Shown: one piece after another, positions 7,590-17,084 of the stretch
Layout of the letters: each line of letters opens with the position of its first letter
Position numbering within the stretch: the stretch's first letter is position 1
NCBI RefSeq assembly: GCF_007096635.1
Contig: NZ_VKAA01000002.1
Location: forward strand, 288,552-352,551
DNA length: 64,000 bases
Direction: 5' to 3'
Source: Mycolicibacterium sp. 018/SC-01/001
GTDB taxonomy: Bacteria; Actinomycetota; Actinomycetes; Mycobacteriales; Mycobacteriaceae
Notes under the pieces: generated by a model
The model's database searches: none
What the model was told of the DNA's origin: nothing
Seen by the model: only the letters and a program-made list of their open reading frames with translations
Translations under genes and position numbers: made by a program

Positions 7590-9274
7590 AATCGGCTCTC
7601 CAGCCGCGCGGACACGCCGGCCTCCTGCAGATCCAGGCGTTCGAGCATGGTCCGCACCGCCTCGTCGTCGATGCGCCCGTCGTCACGCTCGGCGATCAGT
7701 GCCTGCCGCTGCGCGGACAGCACATCGCGATACAGCTGGGCGAACACCTCCGCGCGCAACGTCCGGGCATCGGGGTCGGGCATCTCGTCGGCGTCGTGAG
7801 CATGCCGGGCGATGACCCCGCGGATCTCGGCGAGCACCTGCGGATTGAGTCCGGCGGGTGGATGGGCTCGGAACTCGGCGAGGACTGACTCTGCCGCGAC
7901 GTGCACCACCTGCTCGGCTTTCTCGGTCTCGGCCACGGAGTAGGCCCGCTCCTCATCGGCGGACAGATCGAGGCGCCGGATCAGCGGGGGCAGCGTCGCG
8001 CCCTGCAGGAGAAGGGTTCCCACGCTGACCACGAAGGCGATCGCCTGGATCGTGGCGCGTTCGGGGAACGGGTCCCCCGCAGCGGTCGTCACCGGGATCG
8101 CGGCGGCCGCAGCCAGGGTGACCACACCGCGCATACCGGTCCACGACACGACGACGTTCTCCTGCCAGCTCAGCGCCCGGTTGTCGATGCGCGAGCGCCA
8201 CCTCTTCGGGCCGGCGGCGCGCCTGCGGGTGCCCAGCGCGCCGCGCCCTCCATGGTCGGGAACCGGTACGCTGAGCCGCTTTTCGACCTGCCGGGACAGC
8301 ACACCCCTGCTGAAGATCGCGAACACCGACAGCGGCCGGATGGCCAGCACGATCAGCAGCACGATCACCGACGCGACGGCGACCTCGACCAGCGATTCGT
8401 GGGCTTCGCGCAGATCTTCCAGCACGAAGCGCAGGTGCAGGCCGATGTAGGCGAACACGAACGCCTCGAGCAGCACGTCCACCGAGTTCCACACGTACCG
8501 CTCCTGCAGACGGGTCTGGTAGCCGGCGTCGACGGTGCCGCTGCCGACGACGAATCCCGCGACCACGACCGCGAGCACGCCCGAGGCGTGCAGTTCTTCG
8601 GCGATCAGGAAAGCGGCGAACGGCACCATCAACCCCTGCACCGTCTCCAACGCGGGATTGGCCAACCGGCGGCGGATCCACAGCGTGACGTAACCGAGTA
8701 CGGCGCCGACCAGTGGTCCCACCACCGCGCTGTAGCCGAACAGCAACAGGGGATTGTCGATGAACGTGCGGCTTCCGGCAACCTGAGCGACCGCCACGGA
8801 GAACAGTGCCAGGGCGGCGGCGTCGTTGATCAGGCTCTCACCCGTCAGGATCGACATGACCCGTTTGGGCAGGCCGAGTTTGCGCCCGACCGCCACGGCG
8901 GTCACCGCATCCGGTGGGGCCACGATCGCGCCCAGTATCAGTGCGGTGCCGAAGGTCAACGGCACGACCACCAACCAGGACGACACGATCGCCACGGTGA
9001 ACGCGGTGACGACGACCAGACCGACGCCGAGACCGAGGATCGGCTTGATGTTGCGCAGGAACGTCGGGAAGGAGAAGTGCAGGGCCGCTGAGTACAGCAG
9101 CGGCGGCAACACCACCGACAACAGGATGTGCGAATCGAGTTCGGGCGCTGTGAAACCGGGCAGGAACGACACGGCGATGCCGACGACGACGATGATGAGC
9201 GCGGGTTCGAGCCCGCGTCGGTCTGCCACCGCGGTGACGACGATGGCTCCGACGACGACCAGGATCAGTTCCAC
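7586..9274 (-). CDS. CPA1-family Na+/H+ antiporter
   Basis: About 562 aa from the GTG that begins VELILVVVGA; the longer frame would run toward the preceding nei1 stop. It has roughly twelve membrane helices (1-420) with CPA1 signatures: GAIVAPPDAVTAVAVGRKLGLP and ILTGESLINDAAALALF, containing the ion-binding Asp of the PPDA and NDA elements. A ~130-residue cytoplasmic tail follows (SADEERAYSVAETEKAEQV). It should exchange cytoplasmic Na+ (or K+) for protons in pH and salt homeostasis. It lies 42 nt downstream of nei1 on the same strand. Confidence 0.9.
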   Translation of the reverse strand: MELILVVVGAIVVTAVADRRGLEPALIIVVVGIAVSFLPGFTAPELDSHILLSVVLPPLLYSAALHFSFPTFLRNIKPILGLGVGLVVVTAFTVAIVSSWLVVVPLTFGTALILGAIVAPPDAVTAVAVGRKLGLPKRVMSILTGESLINDAAALALFSVAVAQVAGSRTFIDNPLLLFGYSAVVGPLVGAVLGYVTLWIRRRLANPALETVQGLMVPFAAFLIAEELHASGVLAVVVAGFVVGSGTVDAGYQTRLQERYVWNSVDVLLEAFVFAYIGLHLRFVLEDLREAHESLVEVAVASVIVLLIVLAIRPLSVFAIFSRGVLSRQVEKRLSVPVPDHGGRGALGTRRRAAGPKRWRSRIDNRALSWQENVVVSWTGMRGVVTLAAAAAIPVTTAAGDPFPERATIQAIAFVVSVGTLLLQGATLPPLIRRLDLSADEERAYSVAETEKAEQVVHVAAESVLAEFRAHPPAGLNPQVLAEIRGVIARHAHDADEMPDPDARTLRAEVFAQLYRDVLSAQRQALIAERDDGRIDDEAVRTMLERLDLQEAGVSARLESRF

Positions 9275-9316
9275 CCGGTGATTGTCCTCGGTCCGGCGCC
9301 CCACCGCCCGCCGGAG

Positions 9317-10117
9317 TCAGGTCTGGCAGGTGGGGCACCAGAACAGGTTGCGGCCCTCGAGCACCTCGGTGCGGATCTTCGTGCCGCAGATCCGGCACGG
9401 GTCGCCGGCCCGGCGATACACGTAGGTGCGGGGGCGGCGCGGCACGTACGACGGGAGGCCGTGGTCGTCTTCGGGCCGGATCGTGATGATGCGACCTTTG
9501 CGCACACCGACGGTCATCAGGTCGACGAGATCGGTCCAGGCGTCGTCGAATTCGTGTTCGTCGACCTTCGTTCCCGGGCGGTGCGGATCGATACGGTGCC
9601 GGTAGAGCAGTTCGTTGCGGTACACGTTGCCGACGCCGGCGAGCACCGATTGGTCCATCAGCAGCGCACCGATCACTCTGCGGGACTTGTGGATTCGAGT
9701 CCAGGCCGTGCTCGGGTCGGCGTCCTTGCGCAACGGGTCGGGTCCCAGCCGGGCGAGGATCTCGGAGACCTCGGCTTCGGTGACCACTTCGCACGCCGTG
9801 GGGCCGCGAAGATCGGTGCCGCGTTCGGTGCCCACGATGCGCATCCGCACCTGCCCCACCGGGTCGGGCACGCCGTCGGTGACCTCGAAGACACTGAACT
9901 TGCCGTACAGGCCCAGATGCACATGCACGATGCGCCCGCCGGTGTAGTGGTGGAACAGGTGCTTGCCGTAGGCGCTGGCCTTGGTGAATTGCTTGCCGTT
10001 GACCGCGTCGGCACCGTCGATGAAGCGGCCCTGCGGGCTGCTGACCGCGACGTGCTGACCCTTGAACATCCGCTGATGCTGCCGAGCGAGCCGATGAATG
10101 GTGTGACCTTCGGGCAT
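9317..10117 (-). CDS. nei1: Fpg/Nei-family DNA glycosylase (Nei1)
   Basis: 266 aa. It begins MPEGHTIHRLA: after Met removal, Pro is the catalytic Schiff-base nucleophile and Glu the general acid of the Fpg/Nei family. The helix-two-turn-helix is in ILARLGPDPL to AGVGNVYRNELLYRHRIDP, and the C-terminal zinc finger shows Cys pairs (CRICGTKIRTEVL ... WCPTC). It removes oxidised bases from DNA and cuts abasic sites. Its position next to rpiB matches Rv2464c of M. tuberculosis, known as Nei1. Confidence 0.93.
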   Translation of the reverse strand: MPEGHTIHRLARQHQRMFKGQHVAVSSPQGRFIDGADAVNGKQFTKASAYGKHLFHHYTGGRIVHVHLGLYGKFSVFEVTDGVPDPVGQVRMRIVGTERGTDLRGPTACEVVTEAEVSEILARLGPDPLRKDADPSTAWTRIHKSRRVIGALLMDQSVLAGVGNVYRNELLYRHRIDPHRPGTKVDEHEFDDAWTDLVDLMTVGVRKGRIITIRPEDDHGLPSYVPRRPRTYVYRRAGDPCRICGTKIRTEVLEGRNLFWCPTCQT

Positions 10118-10221
10118 CCCCTAAGTCTGCGTCACCGCCCCCGCCTGCAGTGCGGCCGGCCAGCCGCCGTAATGACTGACGTCGGCACCGTCGACCGATC
10201 CGTCACATCTTCATCTGACCG

Positions 10222-10695
10222 TCAGGCTCCGGGGACCGGCGGCGCGACGTGCGTCTTCTCGTATTCGGCGAGGATGTCGATCCGACGCTGGTGGCGCGGC
10301 GCCTCCGACCACCGGGCAGCCAGGAACGCGTCGATGATCGCGAGGGCCTCCTCGGTGGTGTGCATGCGGCCGCCGATACCCATCACCTGGGCGTTGTTGT
10401 GCTCGCGGGCCAGCTGCGCCGTCTCGGTGCTCCACGCGAGCGCGCACCGGACGCCGGGAACCTTGTTCGCGGCGATCTGCTCGCCGTTGCCGGAGCCACC
10501 GATGACGATGCCGAGGCTGCCGGGGTCGGCGACGGTCTTCTCGGCCGCGGCGATGCAGAAGGCCGGGTAGTCGTCCTCGGCGTCGTAGGTGAAGGCACCG
10601 CAGTCGACGTATTCGTGTCCGTTGGCGCTCAGATGCTCGATGACCGCCTGCTTGAGCTCGTATCCGGCATGGTCTGCTCCGAGGTAGACGCGCAT
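10222..10695 (-). CDS. rpiB: Ribose-5-phosphate isomerase B
   Basis: 157 aa, starting MRVYLGADHAGYELKQ, a typical RpiB N-terminus; the 110-residue upstream extension of the frame crosses a palindrome cluster and is rejected. GGSGNGEQIAANKV forms the active-site loop. Glu replaces the catalytic Cys used by the E. coli enzyme, as in the M. tuberculosis enzyme. It interconverts ribose-5-P and ribulose-5-P in the pentose phosphate pathway. It is the ortholog of Rv2465c by order and sequence. Confidence 0.94.
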   Translation of the reverse strand: MRVYLGADHAGYELKQAVIEHLSANGHEYVDCGAFTYDAEDDYPAFCIAAAEKTVADPGSLGIVIGGSGNGEQIAANKVPGVRCALAWSTETAQLAREHNNAQVMGIGGRMHTTEEALAIIDAFLAARWSEAPRHQRRIDILAEYEKTHVAPPVPGA

Positions 10696-10724
10696 GGCCG
10701 ATACCCTACTTCCTCCCGCCTCCA

Positions 10725-10793
10725 CCCCGCCCAAACGTCGGGTTGGGCGTGAAAACCCCAGGATTTCGCGCCCAAAAGTCGGTTTGGGCGGGG
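10725..10793. repeat. Nested and tandem palindromes between oxygenase gene and rpiB
   Basis: Outer arms CCCCGCCCAAAC (10725-10736) and GTTTGGGCGGGG (10782-10793) are perfect complements. Inside, TTGGGCGTGAAA pairs with TTTCGCGCCCAA (11 of 12). The same DNA can also be read as two tandem hairpins of the type GCCCAAA-loop-TTGGGC. It lies between the stop of the 2OG oxygenase and rpiB on the minus strand, so it may terminate the upstream operon or act as a dispersed REP-like element. Confidence 0.7.
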
Positions 10794-10820
10794 TTCGGGG
10801 TGGGGGTGTGGAGCTCAGCC

Positions 10821-11780
10821 TCAGCCGACGGTGATCGCGTCGAGGCGTTCCTTGATGAAGTCCGACGTCGTCACCGGTGCCAGCCCCGCCACCCGGCCGA
10901 CGGGAGGCGCGAGCGGCGTCACGACGGCGTCGTGGTTGGCCTCGTAGAAGTAGATGAGCGACACGAGATCCTCTTCGGGAGCGTGCGCCTGCGGCGGCAG
11001 CACCCGGTGCCGGCCCGACGGCCACCGTCGACCGCTCCAGTACTCGAGCAGATCACCGATGTTGACGGTCAGCGCCGCCGGGTCGTACGGCGCATCCTCC
11101 CAGCCGGCTTCCTCGCTGTACACCTGCAGGCCACCCGCGCCGGGCTCGCGATCGAGGATCGTCACCGTGCCGAAATCCGTGTGCGGACCGATGCGGAACT
11201 GCCCCGGTTCGGGATCGCCGACGACGCTGACGGGCGGGTAGTGGTTGATGTTCATGGTCCACGTCGGCGTGCTCGCAAGCTCGGCAAAAGGATTGGCCGG
11301 CAACCGAAGTGCGTGCGCGAACAGTGCCAGCAGCTCGTCGGCGACGCGGCGCATCTGCGCGGTGTAGTCTTCGACCAGCCGTTGCATGGAAGGCACCTCG
11401 GACGGCCACACGTTGGGCGCGAACCAGATTCGGTCGATCTCCGGGTCACCTGAAGCCGTCTCCGCGCCCAGGCTGAAGCTCTCCTTCAGATCGGGCGGCG
11501 TCTCGGTTCCCTCGGCGTACCCGTTGGCCTCTGCGCCCGGCCCGATCCAGCCGTGGCCACCGACGGGCACGGTGTAGCGGTCCTTGACCTCGGCGGGCAA
11601 CGCGAAGAACTCCCGCGCGGCGGCCCGCACGTCGGCGGCCAGCCCGGTGTCGACGCCGTGACCGGTCACCAGGATGAAGCCGGCTCGTTGCAGACCTTCG
11701 TCCACCTCGGCGGCGACCGCCTCGGCTTCCGCACCGCCTTCTCGCCATCGCGAAAGGTCGACGCTGGCAATGACACTCAC
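10821..11780 (-). CDS. 2-oxoglutarate/Fe(II) oxygenase, isopenicillin-N-synthase family
   Basis: About 319 aa from GTG 11780, which overlaps the deaminase stop (GTGA). It has an N-terminal DIOX_N region (GFILVTGHGVDTGLAADVRAAAREFF) and the C-terminal jelly roll with HTD in IGPHTDFGTVTIL and a distal His in PSGRHRVLPP, giving the H-x-D...H iron triad. The usual Arg of the R-x-S 2OG-binding motif is not obvious: the expected place reads DLVSLIYFYE. It belongs to one operon with a cytosine-type permease and cytosine deaminase, so a pyrimidine or derivative is a reasonable substrate guess, by analogy with thymine-7-hydroxylase of the same superfamily. Confidence 0.82.
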   Translation of the reverse strand: MSVIASVDLSRWREGGAEAEAVAAEVDEGLQRAGFILVTGHGVDTGLAADVRAAAREFFALPAEVKDRYTVPVGGHGWIGPGAEANGYAEGTETPPDLKESFSLGAETASGDPEIDRIWFAPNVWPSEVPSMQRLVEDYTAQMRRVADELLALFAHALRLPANPFAELASTPTWTMNINHYPPVSVVGDPEPGQFRIGPHTDFGTVTILDREPGAGGLQVYSEEAGWEDAPYDPAALTVNIGDLLEYWSGRRWPSGRHRVLPPQAHAPEEDLVSLIYFYEANHDAVVTPLAPPVGRVAGLAPVTTSDFIKERLDAITVG

Positions 11781-12220
11781 TCTCCGATGTCCTCCGCCCA
11801 CAGTTCCGGATGCGCCGAGATGAAGTCCGTCATCATCGACACGCATCTCTTGTCGTCGAGCACGGTGACGCTCACGCCGTGCTCGGCCAGCCAGTCGTGC
11901 CCGCCGGTGAAGGTCGTGCTCTCGCCGATCACCACCGCGCCGATGTTGAACTGGCGTACCAGTCCGCTGCAGTACCAGCACGGCGACAGCGTGGTCACCA
12001 TGGTGGTCGAGGCGTAGCCGCGCTGGCGGCCCGCGTTGCGGAACGCGTCGGTCTCGGCGTGGATCGACGGGTCGTCACGCTGCACCCGCTGGTTGTGGCC
12101 GCTACCCAACAGGGTTCCGTCCGCGGCGAACAGCGCGGCACCGATCGGTATGCCGCCTTCTGCCAACCCTTTTCGCGCCTCCGCAATGGCGACCTCGAGC
12201 ATGTCCTGCGGTGATGTCAC
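11777..12220 (-). CDS. Cytosine deaminase-like zinc deaminase (yeast FCY1 type)
   Basis: About 147 aa from GTG 12220 (GTGA overlap with the permease stop); ATG 12202 with a GCAGGA upstream, and ATG 12244, are alternatives. The CDA fold shows the zinc ligands H-A-E (SIHAETDAF) and P-C-x-x-C (LSPCWYCSG), with Glu as proton shuttle. The C-terminus (VTVLDDKRC ... WAEDIGE) strongly recalls yeast cytosine deaminase. It should convert cytosine to uracil. Coupling to the permease gene supports cytosine salvage. Confidence 0.85.
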   Translation of the reverse strand: MTSPQDMLEVAIAEARKGLAEGGIPIGAALFAADGTLLGSGHNQRVQRDDPSIHAETDAFRNAGRQRGYASTTMVTTLSPCWYCSGLVRQFNIGAVVIGESTTFTGGHDWLAEHGVSVTVLDDKRCVSMMTDFISAHPELWAEDIGE

Positions 12221-13605
12221 TGCTTGCTGATCGCTGGTCGGCACAGCACCCAGTATGCCGCCCCGGCGAGCACGAAACCGACGAAGAACGTGATGTCACC
12301 CAGCTGCGGTATGGCCGCGGCCACCAGCCCGACGAACTTCTCCTGATTGGCGAACAGCACCACCGACACCACGAGGCCGATCAGGAACGCCGCGAGCCCG
12401 CCCCAGTTCGCATAGGACCGGTCGTACAGCAGGTGCGCGACGGGCCGCCCGCGGCGCAGGTACTGGTCGGCGAAGACCACGCCGAGCCACGGTCCCACCC
12501 AGTACGCGATGATCAGCAGGAACGCCTCGTAGCTGTGCGCCGCGTCGGGCAGCGCCCACCACGCGACGAGGAATCCGGCGACGCCGAAGAACACCGTCAC
12601 CAGCGCCCGCGCCACATGGGCGGGCAACGTGATGCCGGTCGAGACGAACGCCATCGCGCCGGAGTAGACGTTGATCGCGTTGGCCGCGATCGCGCCGACG
12701 GCGATGGCCAGCAGCGTCGCCTTGGCCAGCGGTGACGCCAGCTCGGAGGTGAACGATCCGGTCGGGTCGGCCAGCGGCGAGGCCTCCCCCGTCGTCACCG
12801 ACGCCGCGCCCACGATCTCCAGCACCGCGCAGGCGGTGAAAAGCCCTGCCGCGGCGAAGAACCCGGTGCGCGGTCCGGACACCGTCGCCGGCAGATAGCG
12901 GGTGAAGTCCGCGGCGTACGGTGTCCACCCCGCCGCGTAACCGAACGACGTGCCGACCGTGAGCAGGAAGCCACCCAGTCCGCCCACCCCGCCGGCGGCC
13001 GGCGCGGTGTTCCCGATGTCGGCGTGGACGAAGATCGCCACGGACGCCGCGAGGAACACCACCGCCAGCACCGGGAACGAGTACCGCTCGAACGCCTGCA
13101 CCAGGTTGTGTCCGAAGAACGCCAACGCCGTCTGCGCGGCCACGATGATCACCAGACCCAGTAGCGGCCCGATTCCGAACAGCGTCGACAGCGCGAACGC
13201 CCCGCTGACACTGTTGGTCGCGAACCAGCCCACACCCGCGGTCACCGACATCAACACCGACGGCACCGCATTGCCCTTGAAGCCGAACGCCAACCGGCCC
13301 AGCACCATCTGCGGCACACCGTGCAGCGGACCGCGCGCGGACAGGAAGTAGTGGGCCACCGCGCCCAGCCCGGTGCCGATCACGATGCCGGCGACGGCCT
13401 GCCAGAACGTCATGCCGAACGCGAGGACGGCGAGCATGCCGACGAAGATCGTCGCGAACTCCAGGTTCGGCGACGTCCACGTCCAGAACAGCTGGCTCGG
13501 CGTGCCGTGCCGGTCCGCCTCGGCGATGTACTCGGTGCCGCCCGGTTCGACGGCAACCACGCGGTCCCGGTAGGAGCCGTCGGTGGTGGGTTCGGTGACT
13601 CTCAC
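12217..13605 (-). CDS. NCS1-family cytosine/purine permease
   Basis: 462 aa with about twelve membrane helices. The N-terminal motif TPSQLFWTWTSPNLEFATIFVG, then GPLHGVPQMVLGRLAFGFKGN, is typical of NCS1 cytosine/purine/allantoin transporters. It starts at GTG and ends overlapping the deaminase start. With the downstream cytosine deaminase it makes a CodB/deaminase-like pair, so cytosine (or a related base) plus H+ or Na+ uptake is likely. The three-gene cassette sits between rpiB and the Rv2466c-type gene, which are adjacent in M. tuberculosis. Confidence 0.88.
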   Translation of the reverse strand: MRVTEPTTDGSYRDRVVAVEPGGTEYIAEADRHGTPSQLFWTWTSPNLEFATIFVGMLAVLAFGMTFWQAVAGIVIGTGLGAVAHYFLSARGPLHGVPQMVLGRLAFGFKGNAVPSVLMSVTAGVGWFATNSVSGAFALSTLFGIGPLLGLVIIVAAQTALAFFGHNLVQAFERYSFPVLAVVFLAASVAIFVHADIGNTAPAAGGVGGLGGFLLTVGTSFGYAAGWTPYAADFTRYLPATVSGPRTGFFAAAGLFTACAVLEIVGAASVTTGEASPLADPTGSFTSELASPLAKATLLAIAVGAIAANAINVYSGAMAFVSTGITLPAHVARALVTVFFGVAGFLVAWWALPDAAHSYEAFLLIIAYWVGPWLGVVFADQYLRRGRPVAHLLYDRSYANWGGLAAFLIGLVVSVVLFANQEKFVGLVAAAIPQLGDITFFVGFVLAGAAYWVLCRPAISKQ

Positions 13606-13671
13606 CGATCTACGGTGGGGGCGCCGCCGTCACCCCGCAACCGGAGGCAACCTGCTGGTAACAAACAGCAC

Positions 13672-14280
13672 TCAGTCGAAGGTGGGCGACTCCGTGCGCG
13701 ACCGCTTGAGCTCCCAGAAGTGCGGGTAGGACGCGAACGTCACCGAGGCGTCCCACAGCGTGCCGGCCTCTTCACCGCGCGGGATCTTCGACAGCACCGG
13801 CCCGAAGAACGCCACCCCGTTGACATGGATGGTCGGCGTGCCGACGTCGTCACCGACAGCGTCCATGCCCTCGTGGTGGCTCTTGCGCAACGCCTCGTCG
13901 TAGGCGTCGGAATCGGCGGCCTTCGCCAGGTCGGCGGGCAACCCCACCTCGTCGAGCGACTCGGCGATCACGGCCGCGAAGTCCTTGTTGTCCTGGTTGT
14001 GGATTCGCATGCCCATGGCCGTGTACAGCGGCGCGAGGACGTCGGCGCCGTGCGCCTGCTCGGCGGCGATCGCCACACGCACCGGGCCCCAGGCCTTCTT
14101 CATCATCTCCTGGTACTGCTCGGGCAGATCCCGGCCTTCGTTGAGCACCGCGAGGCTCATGACGTGGAAATTGACGTCGATGTCGCGGACCTTCTCCACT
14201 TCGAGAATCCAGCGCGAGGTGATCCAGCACCACGGGCACAGCGGGTCGAACCAGAAATCGGCGCGGGACTTCTCGGCCAT
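13672..14280 (-). CDS. Mycothiol-dependent DsbA-fold reductase (Rv2466c type)
   Basis: 202 aa from the ATG that begins [19 protein letters not shown]. The CPWC active site at residues ~15-18 and the DsbA-like helical insertion match mycobacterial Rv2466c, a mycothiol-dependent thiol/nitro-reductase in the oxidative-stress response. The long upstream frame is discarded because it reads through promoter sequence. The GGAGAGA before the ATG is a good ribosome site. The leader contains three 13-bp direct repeats and a SigH-like promoter, matching the known SigH control of the M. tuberculosis gene. Confidence 0.9.
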   Translation of the reverse strand: MAEKSRADFWFDPLCPWCWITSRWILEVEKVRDIDVNFHVMSLAVLNEGRDLPEQYQEMMKKAWGPVRVAIAAEQAHGADVLAPLYTAMGMRIHNQDNKDFAAVIAESLDEVGLPADLAKAADSDAYDEALRKSHHEGMDAVGDDVGTPTIHVNGVAFFGPVLSKIPRGEEAGTLWDASVTFASYPHFWELKRSRTESPTFD

Positions 14281-14294
14281 GGGGTCTCTCCTTC

Positions 14295-14333
14295 GAGTCG
14301 GTACACAGATTCGGCACACAGAGTCGGTACATA
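14295..14333. repeat. Three tandem 13-bp direct repeats in the leader of the Rv2466c-type gene
   Basis: GAGTCGGTACACA, GATTCGGCACACA and GAGTCGGTACATA follow one another with no gap. They lie 15 nt before the start codon (minus-strand gene), downstream of the putative SigH promoter, so they would be in the 5' untranslated RNA. Their role is unknown. Confidence 0.75.
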
Positions 14334-14350
14334 CGGGGTCCAACCGACTC

Positions 14351-14377
14351 AACCGATCGGGCCCGTCCTGTCTTCCC
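14351..14377 (-). promoter_or_regulatory. Candidate SigH promoter
   Basis: Read on the minus strand, GGGAAGA (plus 14371-14377) is followed after about 16 nt by GGTT (plus 14351-14354), close to the mycobacterial SigH pattern GGAA..GTT. It lies about 70 nt upstream of the mycothiol-dependent reductase, whose M. tuberculosis relative is SigH-controlled. Confidence 0.5.
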
Positions 14378-14401
14378 GGGTTGAGACTAGTGTTGACGAG
14401 C

Positions 14402-16987
14402 GTGGCCCTTCCTAATCTGACGCGCGACCAAGCTGCCGAACGCGCCGCCCTGATCACCGTCGACAGCTATCGCATCGCCCTCGACCTGACCGACGGCGAG
14501 GGCTCCCCCAGCGAGAAGACGTTCCGCTCGGTGACGACCGTCGAGTTCGACGCCACCGCCGGCGCCGACACCTACCTCGACCTGGCCGCGGACTCGATCC
14601 GCAGCGCGACGCTCAACGGCACCGACATCGACGTCTCGGGGTACGACGAGTCGACCGGTGTCCCGCTCACCGGGTTGGCCGAGCACAACGTCGTCGTCGT
14701 CGACGCGGACTGCCGCTACTCCAACACCGGTGAGGGGCTGCACCGCTTCGTCGACCCCGTCGACGACGAGGTCTACTTGTACTCGCAGTTCGAGACCGCC
14801 GACGCCAAGCGGATGTTCGCCTGCTTCGATCAGCCCGATCTGAAGGCCGCCTTCGACATCACCGTCACCGCACCCGGGCACTGGGAGGTGATCTCCAACG
14901 GCGCGACCGTGGATGTCACGTGGGACGGCAAGGCCAAGCAGCACACCTTCAAGGCCACCCCGCGCATGAGCACCTATCTGGTGGCGCTGATCGCCGGGCC
15001 CTACGCCCGCTGGGACGACGTGTACAGCGACGATCACGGCGACATCCCGCTGGGCATCTTCTGCCGCAAGTCGCTCGAGGAGTACATGGACGCGGAGCGC
15101 CTGTTTACCGAGACCAAGCAGGGATTCGGCTTCTACCACAACAACTTCGGCACGCCGTACGCCTTCGGCAAGTACGACCAGCTGTTCGTCCCGGAGTTCA
15201 ATGCCGGCGCGATGGAGAACGCGGGCGCGGTGACGTTCCTCGAGGACTACGTGTTCCGGTCCAAGGTGACCCGCTACTCCTACGAGCGGCGGGCCGAGAC
15301 CGTGCTGCACGAGATGGCGCACATGTGGTTCGGCGACCTGGTCACGATGCAGTGGTGGGACGACCTGTGGCTCAACGAATCCTTCGCCACCTTCGCCTCG
15401 GTGCTGTGCCAGGCCGAGGCCACCGAGTACGACCAGGCGTGGACCACGTTCGCGAACGTCGAGAAGTCATGGGCGTACCGGCAGGACCAGCTGCCGTCCA
15501 CCCACCCGGTGGCCGCCGACATCCCCGACCTGCACGCCGTCGAGGTGAACTTCGACGGGATCACCTACGCCAAGGGCGCCAGCGTGCTCAAGCAGCTGGT
15601 GGCCTACGTGGGACTCGAGGCGTTCCTCGCGGGCCTGCGGGACTACTTCCGCGACCACGCCTACGGCAATGCGACGTTCGGCGATCTGCTGGGCGCGCTG
15701 GAGAAGTCGTCGGGCCGCGACCTGTCCGGCTGGGGTCAGCAGTGGCTCAAGACGACTGGGCTGAACACGCTGCGGCCCGATTTCGACGTCGACGCCGACG
15801 GCGCCTTCACCCGCTTCGCGATCGAGCAGGGCGGCGCGAAGCCGGGCGCCGGCGAGACACGGGTGCACCGGCTCGCCGTCGGGATCTACGACGACGACGG
15901 GTCGGGCAAGTTGGTGCGGGTGCACCGCGAGGAACTCGACGTCGAGGGGCCCTCGACCGAGGTGCCGGGTCTGACCGGGGTGAAGCGCGGCAAGATGATC
16001 CTGGTCAACGACGACGACTTCACGTACTGCTCGCTGCGGCTGGACCCCGACTCCTTGCAGACGGTGCTGAGCCGGATCGCCGACATCGCCGAGCCGCTGC
16101 CCCGCACGTTGGCGTGGTCGGCTGCGTGGGAGATGACCCGCGACGCGGAGCTGCGCGCGCGCGACTTCGTCGCGCTGGTGATGAGCGGCCTGCACGCCGA
16201 ATCGGAAGTCGGTGTGGCGCAACGCCTTCTACTGCAGGCGCAGACCGCGCTCGGCTCGTACGCGGACCCGCAGTGGGCGGCGGAGAACGGCTGGCCCGCA
16301 TTCGGTGACACGCTGTTGGACCTGGCCCGCGAGTCGGCGCCCGGCTCCGATCACCAGCTGGCGTTCGTCAACGCACTGTGCACATCGGTGCTCTCCCCCA
16401 ACCACATCGCCGTGCTGGAGACGCTTCTCGACAACGAACCGGCGGCGGTGAACCTCGACGGCCTGGTGGTCGACACCGATCTGCGGTGGCGGGTGGTGAC
16501 GGCGCTGGCCCGCGCCGGCGTGCTCGACGCCGACGGCACCGAAACGCCGATGATCGACGCCGAAGCCGCCAACGATCCGACGGCGGCGGGCCGGCGCCAG
16601 GCCGCTGCCGCCGCGGCCGCACGCCCCCAGGCGGCGGTCAAGGAATCGGCGTGGCAGCAGGTGGTCGAGGACGACACCCTGGCCAACATCACCGCGCGGG
16701 CGATCATCGGCGGCTTCGCACAGCCCGGACAGGGCGAGGTGCTGGCGCCGTTCCGCGACCGCTACTTCGAGGCGATCTCGGGGGTGTGGCAGCGCCGGTC
16801 CAGTGAGGTCGCCCAGACCGTGGTGGTCGGGCTGTATCCGTCGTGGGAGATCAGTGCCGAGGCGCTCGAGGCAGCCGATCAGTTCCTGGCCGATCCCGAG
16901 GTGCCGCCGGCGCTGCGCCGGCTGGTGCTGGAGGGCCGGGCCGGGGTCGAGCGGTCGCTGCGCGCCCGGGAGTTCGACACCCGCTAA
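14402..16987 (+). CDS. pepN: Aminopeptidase N (M1 metallopeptidase)
   Basis: 861 aa from the GTG that begins [12 protein letters not shown], the same length as I recall for M. tuberculosis PepN. It has an N-terminal beta domain, the exopeptidase signature [11 protein letters not shown] (~270) and the zinc site [12 protein letters not shown] with the downstream Glu in LWLNES (HExxH-18-E, ~305-330). A C-terminal helical ERAP1-like domain spans ~520-861. It is a cytosolic broad-specificity aminopeptidase that completes peptide turnover. It is divergent from the Rv2466c-type gene, as in M. tuberculosis (Rv2466c/Rv2467). Confidence 0.95.
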   Translation: MALPNLTRDQAAERAALITVDSYRIALDLTDGEGSPSEKTFRSVTTVEFDATAGADTYLDLAADSIRSATLNGTDIDVSGYDESTGVPLTGLAEHNVVVVDADCRYSNTGEGLHRFVDPVDDEVYLYSQFETADAKRMFACFDQPDLKAAFDITVTAPGHWEVISNGATVDVTWDGKAKQHTFKATPRMSTYLVALIAGPYARWDDVYSDDHGDIPLGIFCRKSLEEYMDAERLFTETKQGFGFYHNNFGTPYAFGKYDQLFVPEFNAGAMENAGAVTFLEDYVFRSKVTRYSYERRAETVLHEMAHMWFGDLVTMQWWDDLWLNESFATFASVLCQAEATEYDQAWTTFANVEKSWAYRQDQLPSTHPVAADIPDLHAVEVNFDGITYAKGASVLKQLVAYVGLEAFLAGLRDYFRDHAYGNATFGDLLGALEKSSGRDLSGWGQQWLKTTGLNTLRPDFDVDADGAFTRFAIEQGGAKPGAGETRVHRLAVGIYDDDGSGKLVRVHREELDVEGPSTEVPGLTGVKRGKMILVNDDDFTYCSLRLDPDSLQTVLSRIADIAEPLPRTLAWSAAWEMTRDAELRARDFVALVMSGLHAESEVGVAQRLLLQAQTALGSYADPQWAAENGWPAFGDTLLDLARESAPGSDHQLAFVNALCTSVLSPNHIAVLETLLDNEPAAVNLDGLVVDTDLRWRVVTALARAGVLDADGTETPMIDAEAANDPTAAGRRQAAAAAAARPQAAVKESAWQQVVEDDTLANITARAIIGGFAQPGQGEVLAPFRDRYFEAISGVWQRRSSEVAQTVVVGLYPSWEISAEALEAADQFLADPEVPPALRRLVLEGRAGVERSLRAREFDTR

Positions 16988-17084
16988 GACCCCACGGCGC
17001 GGCCCAGTCCCGCGAGAGCGCTGGGGGCACCGCCCGCTTGCGGGGAGTCTGAACGCGACACGCCGCCCGCGGATGGCAGTCTGC

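Noticed and set aside
12217..12244. Upstream ATG for the cytosine deaminase
   Set aside because: It would overlap the permease by 28 nt; the GTGA overlap at 12220 is the usual arrangement in this operon.
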